A DNA stretch of 64,000 nucleotides, taken from NCBI GenBank assembly GCA_910579515.1, contig CAJTUV010000006.1, forward strand, positions 1 through 64,000. Reading direction: 5' to 3'. This stretch comes from an uncultured Hungatella sp. Its GTDB lineage: Bacteria; Bacillota; Clostridia; Lachnospirales; Lachnospiraceae. The first letter of the stretch is position 1; every line of letters starts with the position of its first letter. Made by a program: the position numbers and the translations under genes. This document shows positions 49,656-59,067 of the stretch, in pieces. The notes under the pieces are model-generated. The model was not told the origin of the DNA and did not search any database. It worked only from the letters and a program-made list of their open reading frames with translations.

Positions 49656-52600
49656 ATGTACTCAAGTTCCTCTGTGCAGTAGCTAACATCAGTTTGATTC
49701 GGTTTAGCTGGTTAACCTCACTGGCCCCAGGGTCATAATCCACAGCGATAATATTGGAGCTTGGATAAGCCTTTCGCAATTCCTTGATAACACCTTTTCC
49801 CACAATATGGTTAGGCAGACATCCAAAGGGCTGAGTGCAGACGATGTTATTGACGCCAGAGTGAATCAGCTCCAGCATCTCGCCGGTCAGAAACCAGCCT
49901 TCTCCCGTCTGATTTCCCAGAGACACGAAGTCCTGGGCCATAGCTGCAAGTTCCTGTATTTTTGCCGGAGCGGTAAAATGCCGGCTGGACAGAAGTTCTT
50001 TTCGGGCCACCTTTCGAAAATACTCTAACAGAGCAATTCCCATATTGCAAAGGCGGGCCGTGGATACTTTTCCGCCCAAATTTTCTGCTTTGAAATTATT
50101 GTTGTAGAAGCAGTATAGAAGGAAATCCATCAAATCCGGCATAACTGCTTCTGCGCCTTCTGCCTCCAGCAGTTCTACGATATGATTATTTGCCAGAGGG
50201 GAGAACTTAACAAGGATTTCCCCGACGATTCCAACCTTGGGTTTCTTGATTTCCAGGCGGGGAAGCTGATCAAAATCCCGAATAATACCACGCAGATTGC
50301 GGTTAAATTCCATCATAGCAGGAGATTTCTTGGAAAGAGCAGCAATGCAGCGTTTCTTCCAGGTATCATGAAGAGCATCAGCTGCCCCCTTCTCCTTTTC
50401 GTAGGGACGCGTGGCATAAACTAACCGCATGAAGATATCACCATAGACAACAGCCTGCATCGCTTTAGTCAGCAGAGCAGGGGTGATGGAAAAACCGGGA
50501 TTGGTCTCCATGCCATTGGCATTTATGGAGATAACCGGAATCTGAGGCATACCTGCTTTTTCCAGAGCCCGGCGGATAAAGCCGATGTAGTTGGAAGCAC
50601 GGCAGCCGCCTCCGGTCTGGCTCATAAATACAGCGGTGTGTTCTAAGTCATACTTGCCAGAGAGCAGAGCTTCCATCACCTGACCGATCACAATCAGGGA
50701 GGGATAACAGGCGTCGTTATTCACGTATTGAAGTCCCACGTCAATGGCGGACCGATTGTGGTTCTGGAGCACTTCGATCTTGTATCCAAAGGAACGGATG
50801 GCCGGTTCTAAAAGGTCAAAGTGAATAGGGGACATCTGGGGACACAAGAGGGTATACGTTTTTTTCATGTCTTTGGTAAACATGGTCCGGTTATAGGCGC
50901 TGGATACGACCTTTCTGTGATAATGGCTTTTTCCCCTGACCCGTAACGCCGCTATAAGAGAACGGACTCGAATACGGGCGGCTCCCAGATTGTTTACCTC
51001 ATCAATTTTTAAAACGGTATAAATCTTTCCAGATGAGGACAAAATATCATGAACCTGATCGGTAGTCACTGCATCCAAACCGCATCCAAAAGAGTTTAGC
51101 TGAATTAAATCCAGACAGTCACTCCCTTTTACATAGGAAGCAGCGGCGTATAGTCTGGAATGGTACATCCACTGATCTGTCACAATTAAGGGGCGTTCCA
51201 CCTGGCCCAAATGGGAGATGGAGTCTTCTGTCAGTACCGCGATCCCATAGGATGCAATCATATCTGGAATCCCATGATGGATTTCAGGGTCAATGTGGTA
51301 AGGTCTGCCAGCCAATACGATTCCATGGCGATGGTGCTCTTTCAGCCAGGCAATGGTTTCTTCTCCCTTTTTTTGGAGATCAATGCGGGACTTAAGCAAC
51401 TCCTCCCATGCGTGATGAGCGGCAGAGCGGATTTGGGCTCCGGGAATCTGAAATTCTTTTTCAAACTCTGCGACTAACTGCCTGGTGAGAATTTCCTCAT
51501 TGGTAAAGGCCATAAATGGGTTTAAAAACCGAATGTCTTTCTCTTTTAATTCTTCTACATTGTTTTTGATATTTTCCGCATAAGAAGTAACCATGGGACA
51601 ATTATAGTGGTTACCTGCATCCGGCTGTTCGTTGCGCTCATAGGGAATGCAGGGATAAAAAATCGTTTTAATCCCCTGGGCGATGAGCCAGGAAATATGT
51701 CCATGAGCCAGTTTAGCCGGATAGCATTCGGATTCACTGGGAATGGACTCGATTCCTAATTCGTAAATATCTCTGGTAGACTGAGGTGATAACACGGTGC
51801 GAAAGCCCAGCTCTTTAAAGAAAACTGCCCAGAAGGGATAGTTCTCATAAAAGTTTAAAACTCTGGGAATGCCGATGGTTCCTCTATAGGCCTGGTCAGG
51901 AGTTAAGGATTCATAGTCAAAGATACGATGGTATTTATAATCAAAGAGGTTTGGGATTTCTTTCCTTGTTTTTTCTTTTCCAAGTCCTCTTTCGCAGCGG
52001 TTTCCGCTGACAAACTGACGGCCGCCGTCAAAGCGGTTGACTGTAAGAACACAGTGATTCGTACAGCCTTTACAACGGGCCATAGTTGTCTCATAGTTCA
52101 AGTGAATAATCTTATCAAGGGGCATCATAGAGGATTGACTGCCTTTTTCATATCGCTCCCTGGCAATTAATGCAGCGCCGAACGCTCCCATAATCCCTGC
52201 AATGTCAGGACGGATAGCTTCACATCCTGCAATCTTTTCAAAACTGCGAAGGACTGCATCATTATAGAAAGTGCCGCCCTGAACCACCACATGATTTCCT
52301 AAATCGGAAGGACTGGTGATTTTGATGACTTTATATAAAGCATTCTTAATAACAGAATAAGCTAGGCCGGCAGAGATATCTGCTACACTGGCTCCTTCCT
52401 TTTGGGCCTGTTTTACATTGGAATTCATGAAAACGGTACAGCGAGAACCTAAATCTGTAGGATTTTGGGCAAAGAGAGCTTCCTTGGCAAAATCCTCCAC
52501 AGAATAATTTAAGGACTTGGCAAAAGTTTCAATAAAAGAACCACATCCAGAAGAGCAGGCCTCGTTTAATTGGACGCTGTCTACACTGTTTTCTTTGATT

Positions 52601-53901
52601 TTTATACATTTCATGTCCTGGCCGCCGATATCCAGGATGCAGTCTACTTCTGGGTCAAAGAACTTTGCGGCATAGTAATGGGAAATGGTTTCGACTTCCC
52701 CTTCATCTAAGAGAAAGGCTGCTTTTAAAAGGGCTTCCCCATATCCTGTGGAACAGGACCAGGCAATTTTTGCCTTCGAGGGAAGTAAGGCTTTGATTTC
52801 CCTCATAGACCGGATCGCTGTTGCAAGAGGACTTCCGTTATTGTTGCTGTAATAATCGTAAAGCAGGGAACCATCTTCACCTACCAATGCGATTTTTGTT
52901 GTGGTAGAACCAGCATCGATGCCTAAGTAGCAGTTGCCCTCATAGTCAGACAGAAGGGCTTTCTTAACCATATGACTGTTATGTCGATTTTTGAAAGCAT
53001 CATAATCATCTTCTGTGGCAAATAAAGGATCCATTCGTTTTACTTCAAACTCCATCTGTATGCCATTTTCCAGACGATCAATCAGAGCTTCCAGAGAAAT
53101 CTCGTGCTCTTTGGCGCTGTTCATAGCAGCACCTAGAGCGGCAAATAAGTGGGAATGCTCTGGGGCAATGACCTGCTCTGGCGTCAAGTGAAGCGTGCGG
53201 ATAAACGCTTCCCGCAGCTGCGGCAGAAAGTGAAGAGGACCGCCTAAAAATGCTACGTTTCCACGAATTGGTTTTCCGCAGGCCAAACCGCTGATGGTCT
53301 GATTTACCACAGCCTGAAAAATAGACGCAGATAAATCTTCTCTGGTGGCGCCCTCGTTAATGAGGGGCTGAATGTCTGACTTGGCGAATACGCCGCAGCG
53401 TGCGGCAATAGGATAAATCATTTGATAATTTTTTGCATACTCATTCAGGCCATATGCATCGGTCTGAAGCAAAGCAGCCATCTGATCAATAAAGGAGCCA
53501 GTGCCTCCGGCGCAGATACCGTTCATCCTCTGATCAATGCCGCCCGTAAAGTAGATGATTTTTGCATCTTCGCCGCCCAGTTCAATGGCCACATCCGTTT
53601 TAGGAGCGAAATCCTTTAGGGAGGTGGCAACAGAGACCACTTCCTGAGTAAAGGGAATCCCTAAATGTTTGGATAAGGTCAATCCGCCAGAGCCGGTGAT
53701 AACCGGATATAAAAGAACGGCGCCTAATTTGTTTCTGGCCTGTTTTAAAAGATCGGCCAGAGTTTCCTGAATGTTGGCGAAATGCCGTTGATAACCGGAA
53801 AAAACCATGCCCTGAGGTTCATTGGTGGAAGCGGCGTCATCTACTATGGCAATTTTTACAGTGGTGGAACCAATATCGATTCCTAAAGAATATTTTTTCA
53901 T
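49654..53901 (-). CDS. Large acyl-CoA dehydratase activase-related protein (two BadF/HgdC ATPase domains plus DUF2229 and HgdB-like region)
   Basis: The 1415-residue protein has two tandem BcrAD/BadFG ATPase domains. Each has an N-terminal phosphate loop (LGIDIGSTTVKIAIV near residue 5 and LGIDAGSTTTKIALV near 325), and the metal-cluster region ICAGGTGSFIDQ or CSSGCGSFIETFA. A DUF2229 region follows (about 670-890), then a long C-terminal part with similarity to the dehydratase component. HgdC-type activators hold an Fe4S4 cluster and drive ATP-dependent electron transfer to 2-hydroxyacyl-CoA dehydratases. The substrate of this long form is unknown. ATG 53901 is chosen for its match to the family start. 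No dehydratase subunits flank it. Confidence 0.85.
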   Translation of the reverse strand: MKKYSLGIDIGSTTVKIAIVDDAASTNEPQGMVFSGYQRHFANIQETLADLLKQARNKLGAVLLYPVITGSGGLTLSKHLGIPFTQEVVSVATSLKDFAPKTDVAIELGGEDAKIIYFTGGIDQRMNGICAGGTGSFIDQMAALLQTDAYGLNEYAKNYQMIYPIAARCGVFAKSDIQPLINEGATREDLSASIFQAVVNQTISGLACGKPIRGNVAFLGGPLHFLPQLREAFIRTLHLTPEQVIAPEHSHLFAALGAAMNSAKEHEISLEALIDRLENGIQMEFEVKRMDPLFATEDDYDAFKNRHNSHMVKKALLSDYEGNCYLGIDAGSTTTKIALVGEDGSLLYDYYSNNNGSPLATAIRSMREIKALLPSKAKIAWSCSTGYGEALLKAAFLLDEGEVETISHYYAAKFFDPEVDCILDIGGQDMKCIKIKENSVDSVQLNEACSSGCGSFIETFAKSLNYSVEDFAKEALFAQNPTDLGSRCTVFMNSNVKQAQKEGASVADISAGLAYSVIKNALYKVIKITSPSDLGNHVVVQGGTFYNDAVLRSFEKIAGCEAIRPDIAGIMGAFGAALIARERYEKGSQSSMMPLDKIIHLNYETTMARCKGCTNHCVLTVNRFDGGRQFVSGNRCERGLGKEKTRKEIPNLFDYKYHRIFDYESLTPDQAYRGTIGIPRVLNFYENYPFWAVFFKELGFRTVLSPQSTRDIYELGIESIPSESECYPAKLAHGHISWLIAQGIKTIFYPCIPYERNEQPDAGNHYNCPMVTSYAENIKNNVEELKEKDIRFLNPFMAFTNEEILTRQLVAEFEKEFQIPGAQIRSAAHHAWEELLKSRIDLQKKGEETIAWLKEHHRHGIVLAGRPYHIDPEIHHGIPDMIASYGIAVLTEDSISHLGQVERPLIVTDQWMYHSRLYAAASYVKGSDCLDLIQLNSFGCGLDAVTTDQVHDILSSSGKIYTVLKIDEVNNLGAARIRVRSLIAALRVRGKSHYHRKVVSSAYNRTMFTKDMKKTYTLLCPQMSPIHFDLLEPAIRSFGYKIEVLQNHNRSAIDVGLQYVNNDACYPSLIVIGQVMEALLSGKYDLEHTAVFMSQTGGGCRASNYIGFIRRALEKAGMPQIPVISINANGMETNPGFSITPALLTKAMQAVVYGDIFMRLVYATRPYEKEKGAADALHDTWKKRCIAALSKKSPAMMEFNRNLRGIIRDFDQLPRLEIKKPKVGIVGEILVKFSPLANNHIVELLEAEGAEAVMPDLMDFLLYCFYNNNFKAENLGGKVSTARLCNMGIALLEYFRKVARKELLSSRHFTAPAKIQELAAMAQDFVSLGNQTGEGWFLTGEMLELIHSGVNNIVCTQPFGCLPNHIVGKGVIKELRKAYPSSNIIAVDYDPGASEVNQLNRIKLMLATAQRNLST

Positions 53902-53953
53902 ATGTGCGGGGAATTTCCCCTGCCTCCTTTGCACAAAAAAACATAATGTAGCA

Positions 53954-53982
53954 AGTTTACCATAAAACAAAAAAGATTACAA
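53954..53982 (-). promoter_or_regulatory. Promoter of the activase-related gene
   Basis: On the minus strand TTGTAA (53982-53977) and TAAACT (53959-53954) are separated by 17 bases, about 50 bases before the start codon. Confidence 0.5.
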
Positions 53983-54070
53983 TCGGTGCAATACGCTAAA
54001 AAAGTGTTAATGTGTGGGAAAAATTGTTACTATTTACAATCCTGGTTATGGGAAACTTACGACGTAATGT

Positions 54071-54099
54071 TTGACAAACTTCCAGCCAGAACCTATAAT
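54071..54099 (+). promoter_or_regulatory. Consensus promoter of corA
   Basis: A perfect TTGACA and a perfect TATAAT are separated by 17 bases, 57 bases before the ATG at 54157. This argues against the longer reading frame that starts at 53986. Confidence 0.8.
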
Positions 54100-54156
54100 G
54101 GAAAAGTCAAGATGCAGATGGAAGCTGACAGACACAGGAGAGAGGAGGGGAAGACC

Positions 54157-55098
54157 ATGATTCAGATTTTTATGACAGAGGAAGGTACTATCCATCAAAA
54201 GGATGAGATTCAACCGGGAGCCTGGATAGCCCTTACCAACCCAACTGCTACAGAGATCTTAGAGATTTCTGAAACGTACAAAATAGATCCTGACCATTTG
54301 AGAGCGCCTTTGGATGAAGAGGAACGTTCTCGTATTGAAGTTGAGGAGGGATATTCTTTGATACTGGTAGATATTCCTTCAATCGAAGAGAGAAGCGGTA
54401 AGGACTGGTATATTACGATTCCTTTGGGCATTATAACAGCAGAACAGTGCATCATTACGGTGTGCCTTGAAGAAACCCCGATTCTGACTGCATTTATGGA
54501 TGGCAGAGTCAAGGAATTTTATACCTATATGAAGACCAGATTCATCTTGCAGATTCTGTATAAAAACGCTTCCCAATATCTTCAGTATCTGAGAGTAATT
54601 GACAAGAAAAGCGATATTGTTGAGCGAAAGCTTCATCAGTCGCAAAAGAATCAGGAATTGATTGAACTTTTGGAGTTGGAGAAGAGCTTAGTATATTTTA
54701 CCACATCCCTTCGCTCCAACGAGGTGGTGTTCGAAAAGCTTTTGAAAATTGAGAAAATTAAAAAATACCCCGAGGATACGGAACTTCTTGAGGACGTTAT
54801 TATTGAGAATAAGCAGGCTATTGAGATGGCGAACATTTACAGCGGAATTTTAAGCGGAACCATGGATGCCTTTGCGTCAGTCATCTCCAATAATCTAAAT
54901 ATTGTTATGAAGTTCTTGGCTACGATTACGATTGTCATGTCTATTCCCACTATGGTGGCAAGCTTTTATGGTATGAATGTCAACAGCGCCGGAATGCCGT
55001 TTGCCAACAGCATTTATGGATTTTGGATTGTTCTGGGAGTTGCAGGGCTGTTTTCTCTGGCAGTGGCGCTGATTTTTTCAAAAAAGGATTTGTTTTAG
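54157..55098 (+). CDS. corA: CorA-family divalent metal transporter
   Basis: CorA proteins form pentameric channels for Mg2+ and related ions. The 313-residue protein has a long cytoplasmic N-terminal region rich in charged helices. Two C-terminal transmembrane segments are joined by the pore motif YGMNVN, the CorA signature. It ends in a short basic KKDLF tail. ATG 54157 has GAGGAGGGG upstream and a consensus promoter. It is probably in one transcript with the rhomboid-like gene 35 bases later. Confidence 0.92.
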   Translation: MIQIFMTEEGTIHQKDEIQPGAWIALTNPTATEILEISETYKIDPDHLRAPLDEEERSRIEVEEGYSLILVDIPSIEERSGKDWYITIPLGIITAEQCIITVCLEETPILTAFMDGRVKEFYTYMKTRFILQILYKNASQYLQYLRVIDKKSDIVERKLHQSQKNQELIELLELEKSLVYFTTSLRSNEVVFEKLLKIEKIKKYPEDTELLEDVIIENKQAIEMANIYSGILSGTMDAFASVISNNLNIVMKFLATITIVMSIPTMVASFYGMNVNSAGMPFANSIYGFWIVLGVAGLFSLAVALIFSKKDLF

Positions 55099-55132
55099 AG
55101 ATTTATTAAATTAAGAAGAAAAGGACGATAAC

Positions 55133-56011
55133 ATGAAGTTTTTTAGTAAAATGGAACGGAAGTTGGGAAGATATGCCATACGGAATTTGATGTACTATAT
55201 TATGATTATTTATGCGGTTGGGATTGTGATTCAGATGCTCAATCCTGCTTTCTATTGGGGACTGCTGTGTTTAAACCCACAGGCAATTTTAAGGGGAGAA
55301 ATTTGGAGAATTGTTACCTTTTTGATTTATCCGCCTATGGGCTCCATGGCTCCGCTGGGATCCTCTATGGGGGTGATGATGTCGGATCTATTGTTTAACG
55401 GGATTGCGCTGTCTCTTTACTATTCTCTGGGGACAAATCTGGAGAGAACGTGGGGGGCCTTCCGGTTTAACGTATACTTTTTTATGGGGGTTATCGGCCA
55501 CGTTTTGGCGTCTCTAATTGGATATATCGTATTTCGCCAGCCCTTGATTTTAACCACAGTATACTTGAATTTTTCTTTGTTTTTTGCTTTTGCAGCGGTG
55601 TATCCCAATCTGGAATTTCTGCTGTTTATGGTTCTTCCTGTAAAAGCTAAAGTTCTTGCTATTTTTGACGGAATCTTTTTCTTGTATGGATTTATCGTTG
55701 GCGGTGCGGCGGATCGGTGCGCCATTATCCTGTCTCTGGCTAACTTTCTTATCTTCTTTTTGATGACCAGAAATTTGAACAGGATTAATCCAAAGGAGAT
55801 CAAGAGAAAAAGGGATTATCAGGCGAAAGTGAAAATCCTGCCTAAAGGTGCCAGCCGTCATAAATGCGCGGTGTGTGGGCGGACAGAGGCGGATGGGGAG
55901 AATTTGGAATTTCGCTATTGTTCCAAATGTGCAGGCGGTTTAGAGTACTGTCAGGATCATCTGTATACCCACCGGCATGTTACAGAAGAGATAAAGCAGT
56001 TGAATGAATAA
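55133..56011 (+). CDS. Rhomboid-like membrane protein with C-terminal zinc ribbon, probably not a protease
   Basis: The 292-residue protein has about six hydrophobic segments arranged as in rhomboids, with ILRGEIWRIVTFLIYPP and a following YYSLGTNLERTWGAFRFNVYF that match the rhomboid L1 pattern. The expected catalytic GxSG is not seen; the region reads VYLNFSLFFAFAA. It is therefore likely a pseudo-rhomboid. The C-terminal tail holds four Cys in CAVCG and YCSKC plus His residues, a zinc-ribbon-like module. GATAACATG precedes the start. The partner is unknown. Confidence 0.7.
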   Translation: MKFFSKMERKLGRYAIRNLMYYIMIIYAVGIVIQMLNPAFYWGLLCLNPQAILRGEIWRIVTFLIYPPMGSMAPLGSSMGVMMSDLLFNGIALSLYYSLGTNLERTWGAFRFNVYFFMGVIGHVLASLIGYIVFRQPLILTTVYLNFSLFFAFAAVYPNLEFLLFMVLPVKAKVLAIFDGIFFLYGFIVGGAADRCAIILSLANFLIFFLMTRNLNRINPKEIKRKRDYQAKVKILPKGASRHKCAVCGRTEADGENLEFRYCSKCAGGLEYCQDHLYTHRHVTEEIKQLNE

Positions 56012-56045
56012 TCATAGATTGAATCATTGCAGAATGGAGGAAGTT

Positions 56046-57482
56046 ATGAAGAAGACAAAGATTATTTGTACTATGGGGCCCAATGAGGACGACCGCCAGG
56101 TGATGATGGATCTGGCAAAGAACGGCATGGATATCGCCAGGTTTAACTTTTCCCATGGAACTCATGAGGAGCAGAAAGAGCGTCTGGACCGGCTTAAAAG
56201 CGTCAGAGAGGAGCTGGATATGCCTATCGCCGCTCTTTTGGATACAAAGGGGCCGGAGATTCGCACCGGACTTTTAAAAGACGGAAAAAAGGTGCTTCTG
56301 GAAGAGGGAAAGCCATTTACATTGACAACCAAGTCTATTGAGGGAGACGAGAAAATTTGTCATATCAATTACAGCGGATTGGCAGAAGACGTCAGTGCGG
56401 GGAATCGGATTCTGATTGATGACGGCCTGATTGAGCTTCGGGTCGAGAGCGTGGAGGGAAGCGAGATTCACTGCGTAGTGATAAACGGCGGGGAATTAGG
56501 ACAGAGAAAGGGAGTTAATGTACCTAATGTGAAAATTAAGCTTCCGGCGTTGACAGAAAAGGACAAAGAAGATATCTGGTTTGGCATTGAGCAGGGCTTT
56601 GACTTTATTGCTGCTTCTTTCGTGCGCAACGCAGACGCCATTATTGAAATTAAGCAGATGCTTTCTGTGGCAGGCTCTAATATTAAGGTGATCGCCAAGA
56701 TTGAAAATGAAGAGGGCATCGAAAATTTGGATGCGATTATTGAGGCCAGTGATGGAATTATGGTGGCAAGAGGAGATTTGGGAGTGGAAATTCCGGCAGA
56801 AAAGGTTCCTTATCTCCAGAAGACGATTATCCGCAAATGCAACGAGGCATGTAAACCGGTTATCACGGCAACACAGATGCTTGATTCCATGATCCGCAAT
56901 CCTCGTCCAACCAGGGCTGAGGTGACAGATGTGGCCAATGCAGTGTATGATGGGACGGATGTAGTGATGCTGTCTGGTGAGACGGCCATGGGAAAGTATC
57001 CGGTGGAAGCTTTAAAGATGATGGTTCAGATTGTGATGGAAGCAGAATCCCATTTGGACTACAGTGCTTACCAGGCACGAAATATTTCTGCGGATAACCG
57101 GAAAAATATATCCAATGCGGTTTGCTTTTCCTCTGTATCTACAGCATACGACCTGAATGCCAAGGTGATTGTGGCTCCAAGTATCAGTGGTTTTACTGCC
57201 AGACTTCTCTCCAAATATCGTCCAAGTGCAAAAATCATCGGATTGTCTCCAAACGCCAGTGCAGTGAGGCAGATGCAGATTTACTGGGGGGTAACGCCTT
57301 TTGTGGCAAGAAGGGCAGAGTCTACAGATATATTGATTGCCTCTTCGGTTGATCTGTTAAAAGAGAAAAAGATTTTAGTATCTGGAGATTTGGCTGTTGT
57401 GACTGCAGGCGTGGTAAATTATGAGACGCGCCATGAGCCGGCGCTTCACACCAACATTATGCGTATTGTAAGTATTTTATAA
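56046..57482 (+). CDS. pyk: Pyruvate kinase
   Basis: Pyk converts phosphoenolpyruvate and ADP to pyruvate and ATP. The 478-residue protein has KIICTMGPNEDD, RFNFSHGTHEE, LDTKGPEIRTG, the catalytic Lys in AKIENEEGIEN, and the signature IMVARGDLGVEIP. It lacks the extra C-terminal PEP-utilizer domain found in many Bacilli. ATG 56046 has GGAGGAAG ahead. It is followed after 12 bases by a PLP-dependent decarboxylase gene. Confidence 0.96.
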   Translation: MKKTKIICTMGPNEDDRQVMMDLAKNGMDIARFNFSHGTHEEQKERLDRLKSVREELDMPIAALLDTKGPEIRTGLLKDGKKVLLEEGKPFTLTTKSIEGDEKICHINYSGLAEDVSAGNRILIDDGLIELRVESVEGSEIHCVVINGGELGQRKGVNVPNVKIKLPALTEKDKEDIWFGIEQGFDFIAASFVRNADAIIEIKQMLSVAGSNIKVIAKIENEEGIENLDAIIEASDGIMVARGDLGVEIPAEKVPYLQKTIIRKCNEACKPVITATQMLDSMIRNPRPTRAEVTDVANAVYDGTDVVMLSGETAMGKYPVEALKMMVQIVMEAESHLDYSAYQARNISADNRKNISNAVCFSSVSTAYDLNAKVIVAPSISGFTARLLSKYRPSAKIIGLSPNASAVRQMQIYWGVTPFVARRAESTDILIASSVDLLKEKKILVSGDLAVVTAGVVNYETRHEPALHTNIMRIVSIL

Positions 57483-57494
57483 GGAGCAGAGGAT

Positions 57495-58763
57495 ATGGAA
57501 AAGAAACCGTTTGTGACACTTGAAACATTACAGGAAATGTTAAAGACTTATTCCACCCCCTTTCATCTGTATGATGAGAGGGGGATTCGGGAGAATGTGA
57601 AAAGGCTGAAAGCTGCTTTTTCGTGGAACCCGGGATTTAAGGAATATTTTGCGGTAAAGGCAACTCCCAATCCGTTCATTTTAAAAATTCTTCAGGAGTT
57701 TGGATGTGGAACGGACTGTTCTTCTCTGACAGAGCTTATGATGTCTGATGCATGTGGATTTCATGGGAAGGAGATTATGTTTTCCTCCAATGATACGCCG
57801 CCAGAGGAGTTTCAAATGGCAAGCAGCCTGGGAGCCATAATAAACCTGGACGACATCACCCACATTCAGTGTCTGGAGGATACCATTGGCTATATTCCAG
57901 AAACCATTAGCTGCCGATATAATCCGGGCGGGTTGTTTCAGATTAGTAATGACATAATGGACAACCCGGGTGATGCTAAATATGGAATGACCACAGAACA
58001 GATTTTTGAGGCATTTAAAATTCTTAAGGCTAAAGGAGCAAAGCATTTCGGTATTCACGCATTTTTGGCAAGCAATACGGTGACCAATGAGTATTATCCA
58101 ATGTTGGCAAAGGTGTTGTTTGAGGTGGCGGTGAGACTTCATGAGGAGACTGGGGCAGAGATCGACTTTATTAATCTTTCCGGTGGTATCGGAATTCCAT
58201 ACCGCCCTGACCAGGAGCCCAACGACATCATGGCAATCGGAGAGGGCGTGCGCAAAGTATATGAGGAGGTCCTGATTCCGGCTGGCATGGGAAAAGTGGC
58301 TTTGTATACAGAACTGGGGCGGTTTATGCTGGGGCCTTATGGCTGTCTGGTAACAAAGGCAATTCATGAAAAGCATACTCATAAAGAATATATAGGAGTA
58401 GACGCTTGTGCGGTGAACCTGATGCGCCCTGCAATGTATGGAGCATACCACCATATCACAGTCATGGGGAAAGAGAATGAGCCTTGTGACCACAGATACG
58501 ACGTAGTGGGCTCTCTTTGTGAAAATAATGATAAATTTGCCATTGACCGGATGCTTCCAGAGATTGAAAAAGGGGATATTTTGGTGATCCATGATACGGG
58601 AGCTCACGGTTTTGCTATGGGATACAATTACAATGGAAAGCTGAAATCTTCAGAACTTCTATTAAAAGAGGACGGCTCTGTCCAGCTGATTCGCCGTCAG
58701 GAGATGCCAAAAGACTATTTTGCTACTTTTGATTTTTGCAGTATCTTTGAAAATTATCAGTAG
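57495..58763 (+). CDS. lysA: Diaminopimelate decarboxylase-like PLP enzyme
   Basis: The 422-residue protein has the alanine-racemase-like fold III of LysA and ornithine decarboxylases. The PLP Lys lies in KEYFAVKATPNP, followed by a glycine loop INLSGGIGIPY and MRPAMYGAYHH. SLCENNDKFA holds the position of the usual CESGD motif, with Cys kept. LysA makes L-lysine from meso-diaminopimelate. The altered motifs leave room for another amino-acid substrate. AAGGAGCAGAGG lies before the ATG; it is coupled to pyk. Confidence 0.78.
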   Translation: MEKKPFVTLETLQEMLKTYSTPFHLYDERGIRENVKRLKAAFSWNPGFKEYFAVKATPNPFILKILQEFGCGTDCSSLTELMMSDACGFHGKEIMFSSNDTPPEEFQMASSLGAIINLDDITHIQCLEDTIGYIPETISCRYNPGGLFQISNDIMDNPGDAKYGMTTEQIFEAFKILKAKGAKHFGIHAFLASNTVTNEYYPMLAKVLFEVAVRLHEETGAEIDFINLSGGIGIPYRPDQEPNDIMAIGEGVRKVYEEVLIPAGMGKVALYTELGRFMLGPYGCLVTKAIHEKHTHKEYIGVDACAVNLMRPAMYGAYHHITVMGKENEPCDHRYDVVGSLCENNDKFAIDRMLPEIEKGDILVIHDTGAHGFAMGYNYNGKLKSSELLLKEDGSVQLIRRQEMPKDYFATFDFCSIFENYQ

Positions 58764-58810
58764 ACGGTACGCTCTGGCGTAAGAAATCTGAAAGAAAACA
58801 GTAAAAGACA

Positions 58811-58846
58811 AAAAGAAAAACGCTCCGTATTGGCTGAATACGGAGC
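58811..58846. terminator. Terminator-like hairpin after the decarboxylase gene
   Basis: GCTCCGTATT (58822-58831) and AATACGGAGC (58837-58846) form a ten-base stem around GGCTG. The A-rich flank on the left is a T-run on the minus strand; on the plus strand the following sequence is only moderately T-rich. The rest of the 58764-59067 gap shows no gene. Confidence 0.7.
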
Positions 58847-59067
58847 ATCATCTTGTCTTTAGAATCTAGGATTTTTAAAGGATAAAGGGTTTGTGATTTG
58901 TGCAATTTATTATGGTATAAGTATAGCATAAGCCCGTAAGAAAAGATTGTAGATTGTTTAAAAAGATTATGAAGAAATTCTTAAGATGTTATGGGACTGT
59001 TAATGCCAAAACCATTTTTCTTGTTTGTGAATATCTTAATAGAAAGAAGTGATTAAGGATATAGAAA

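Noticed and set aside
53986..54156. Upstream extension of the corA frame
   Set aside because: A perfect TTGACA-N17-TATAAT promoter lies inside it at 54071-54099, and a strong ribosome site precedes ATG 54157.
57681..58607. Long minus-strand frame of 308 codons opposite the diaminopimelate decarboxylase-like gene
   Set aside because: It is a mirror frame of a clear coding gene, is rich in His and Cys in an irregular way, and has no ribosome site.
58764..59067. Possible gene in the gap between the decarboxylase and protease genes
   Set aside because: Only a hairpin and A/T-rich sequence are seen; no frame has a ribosome site and coding character.
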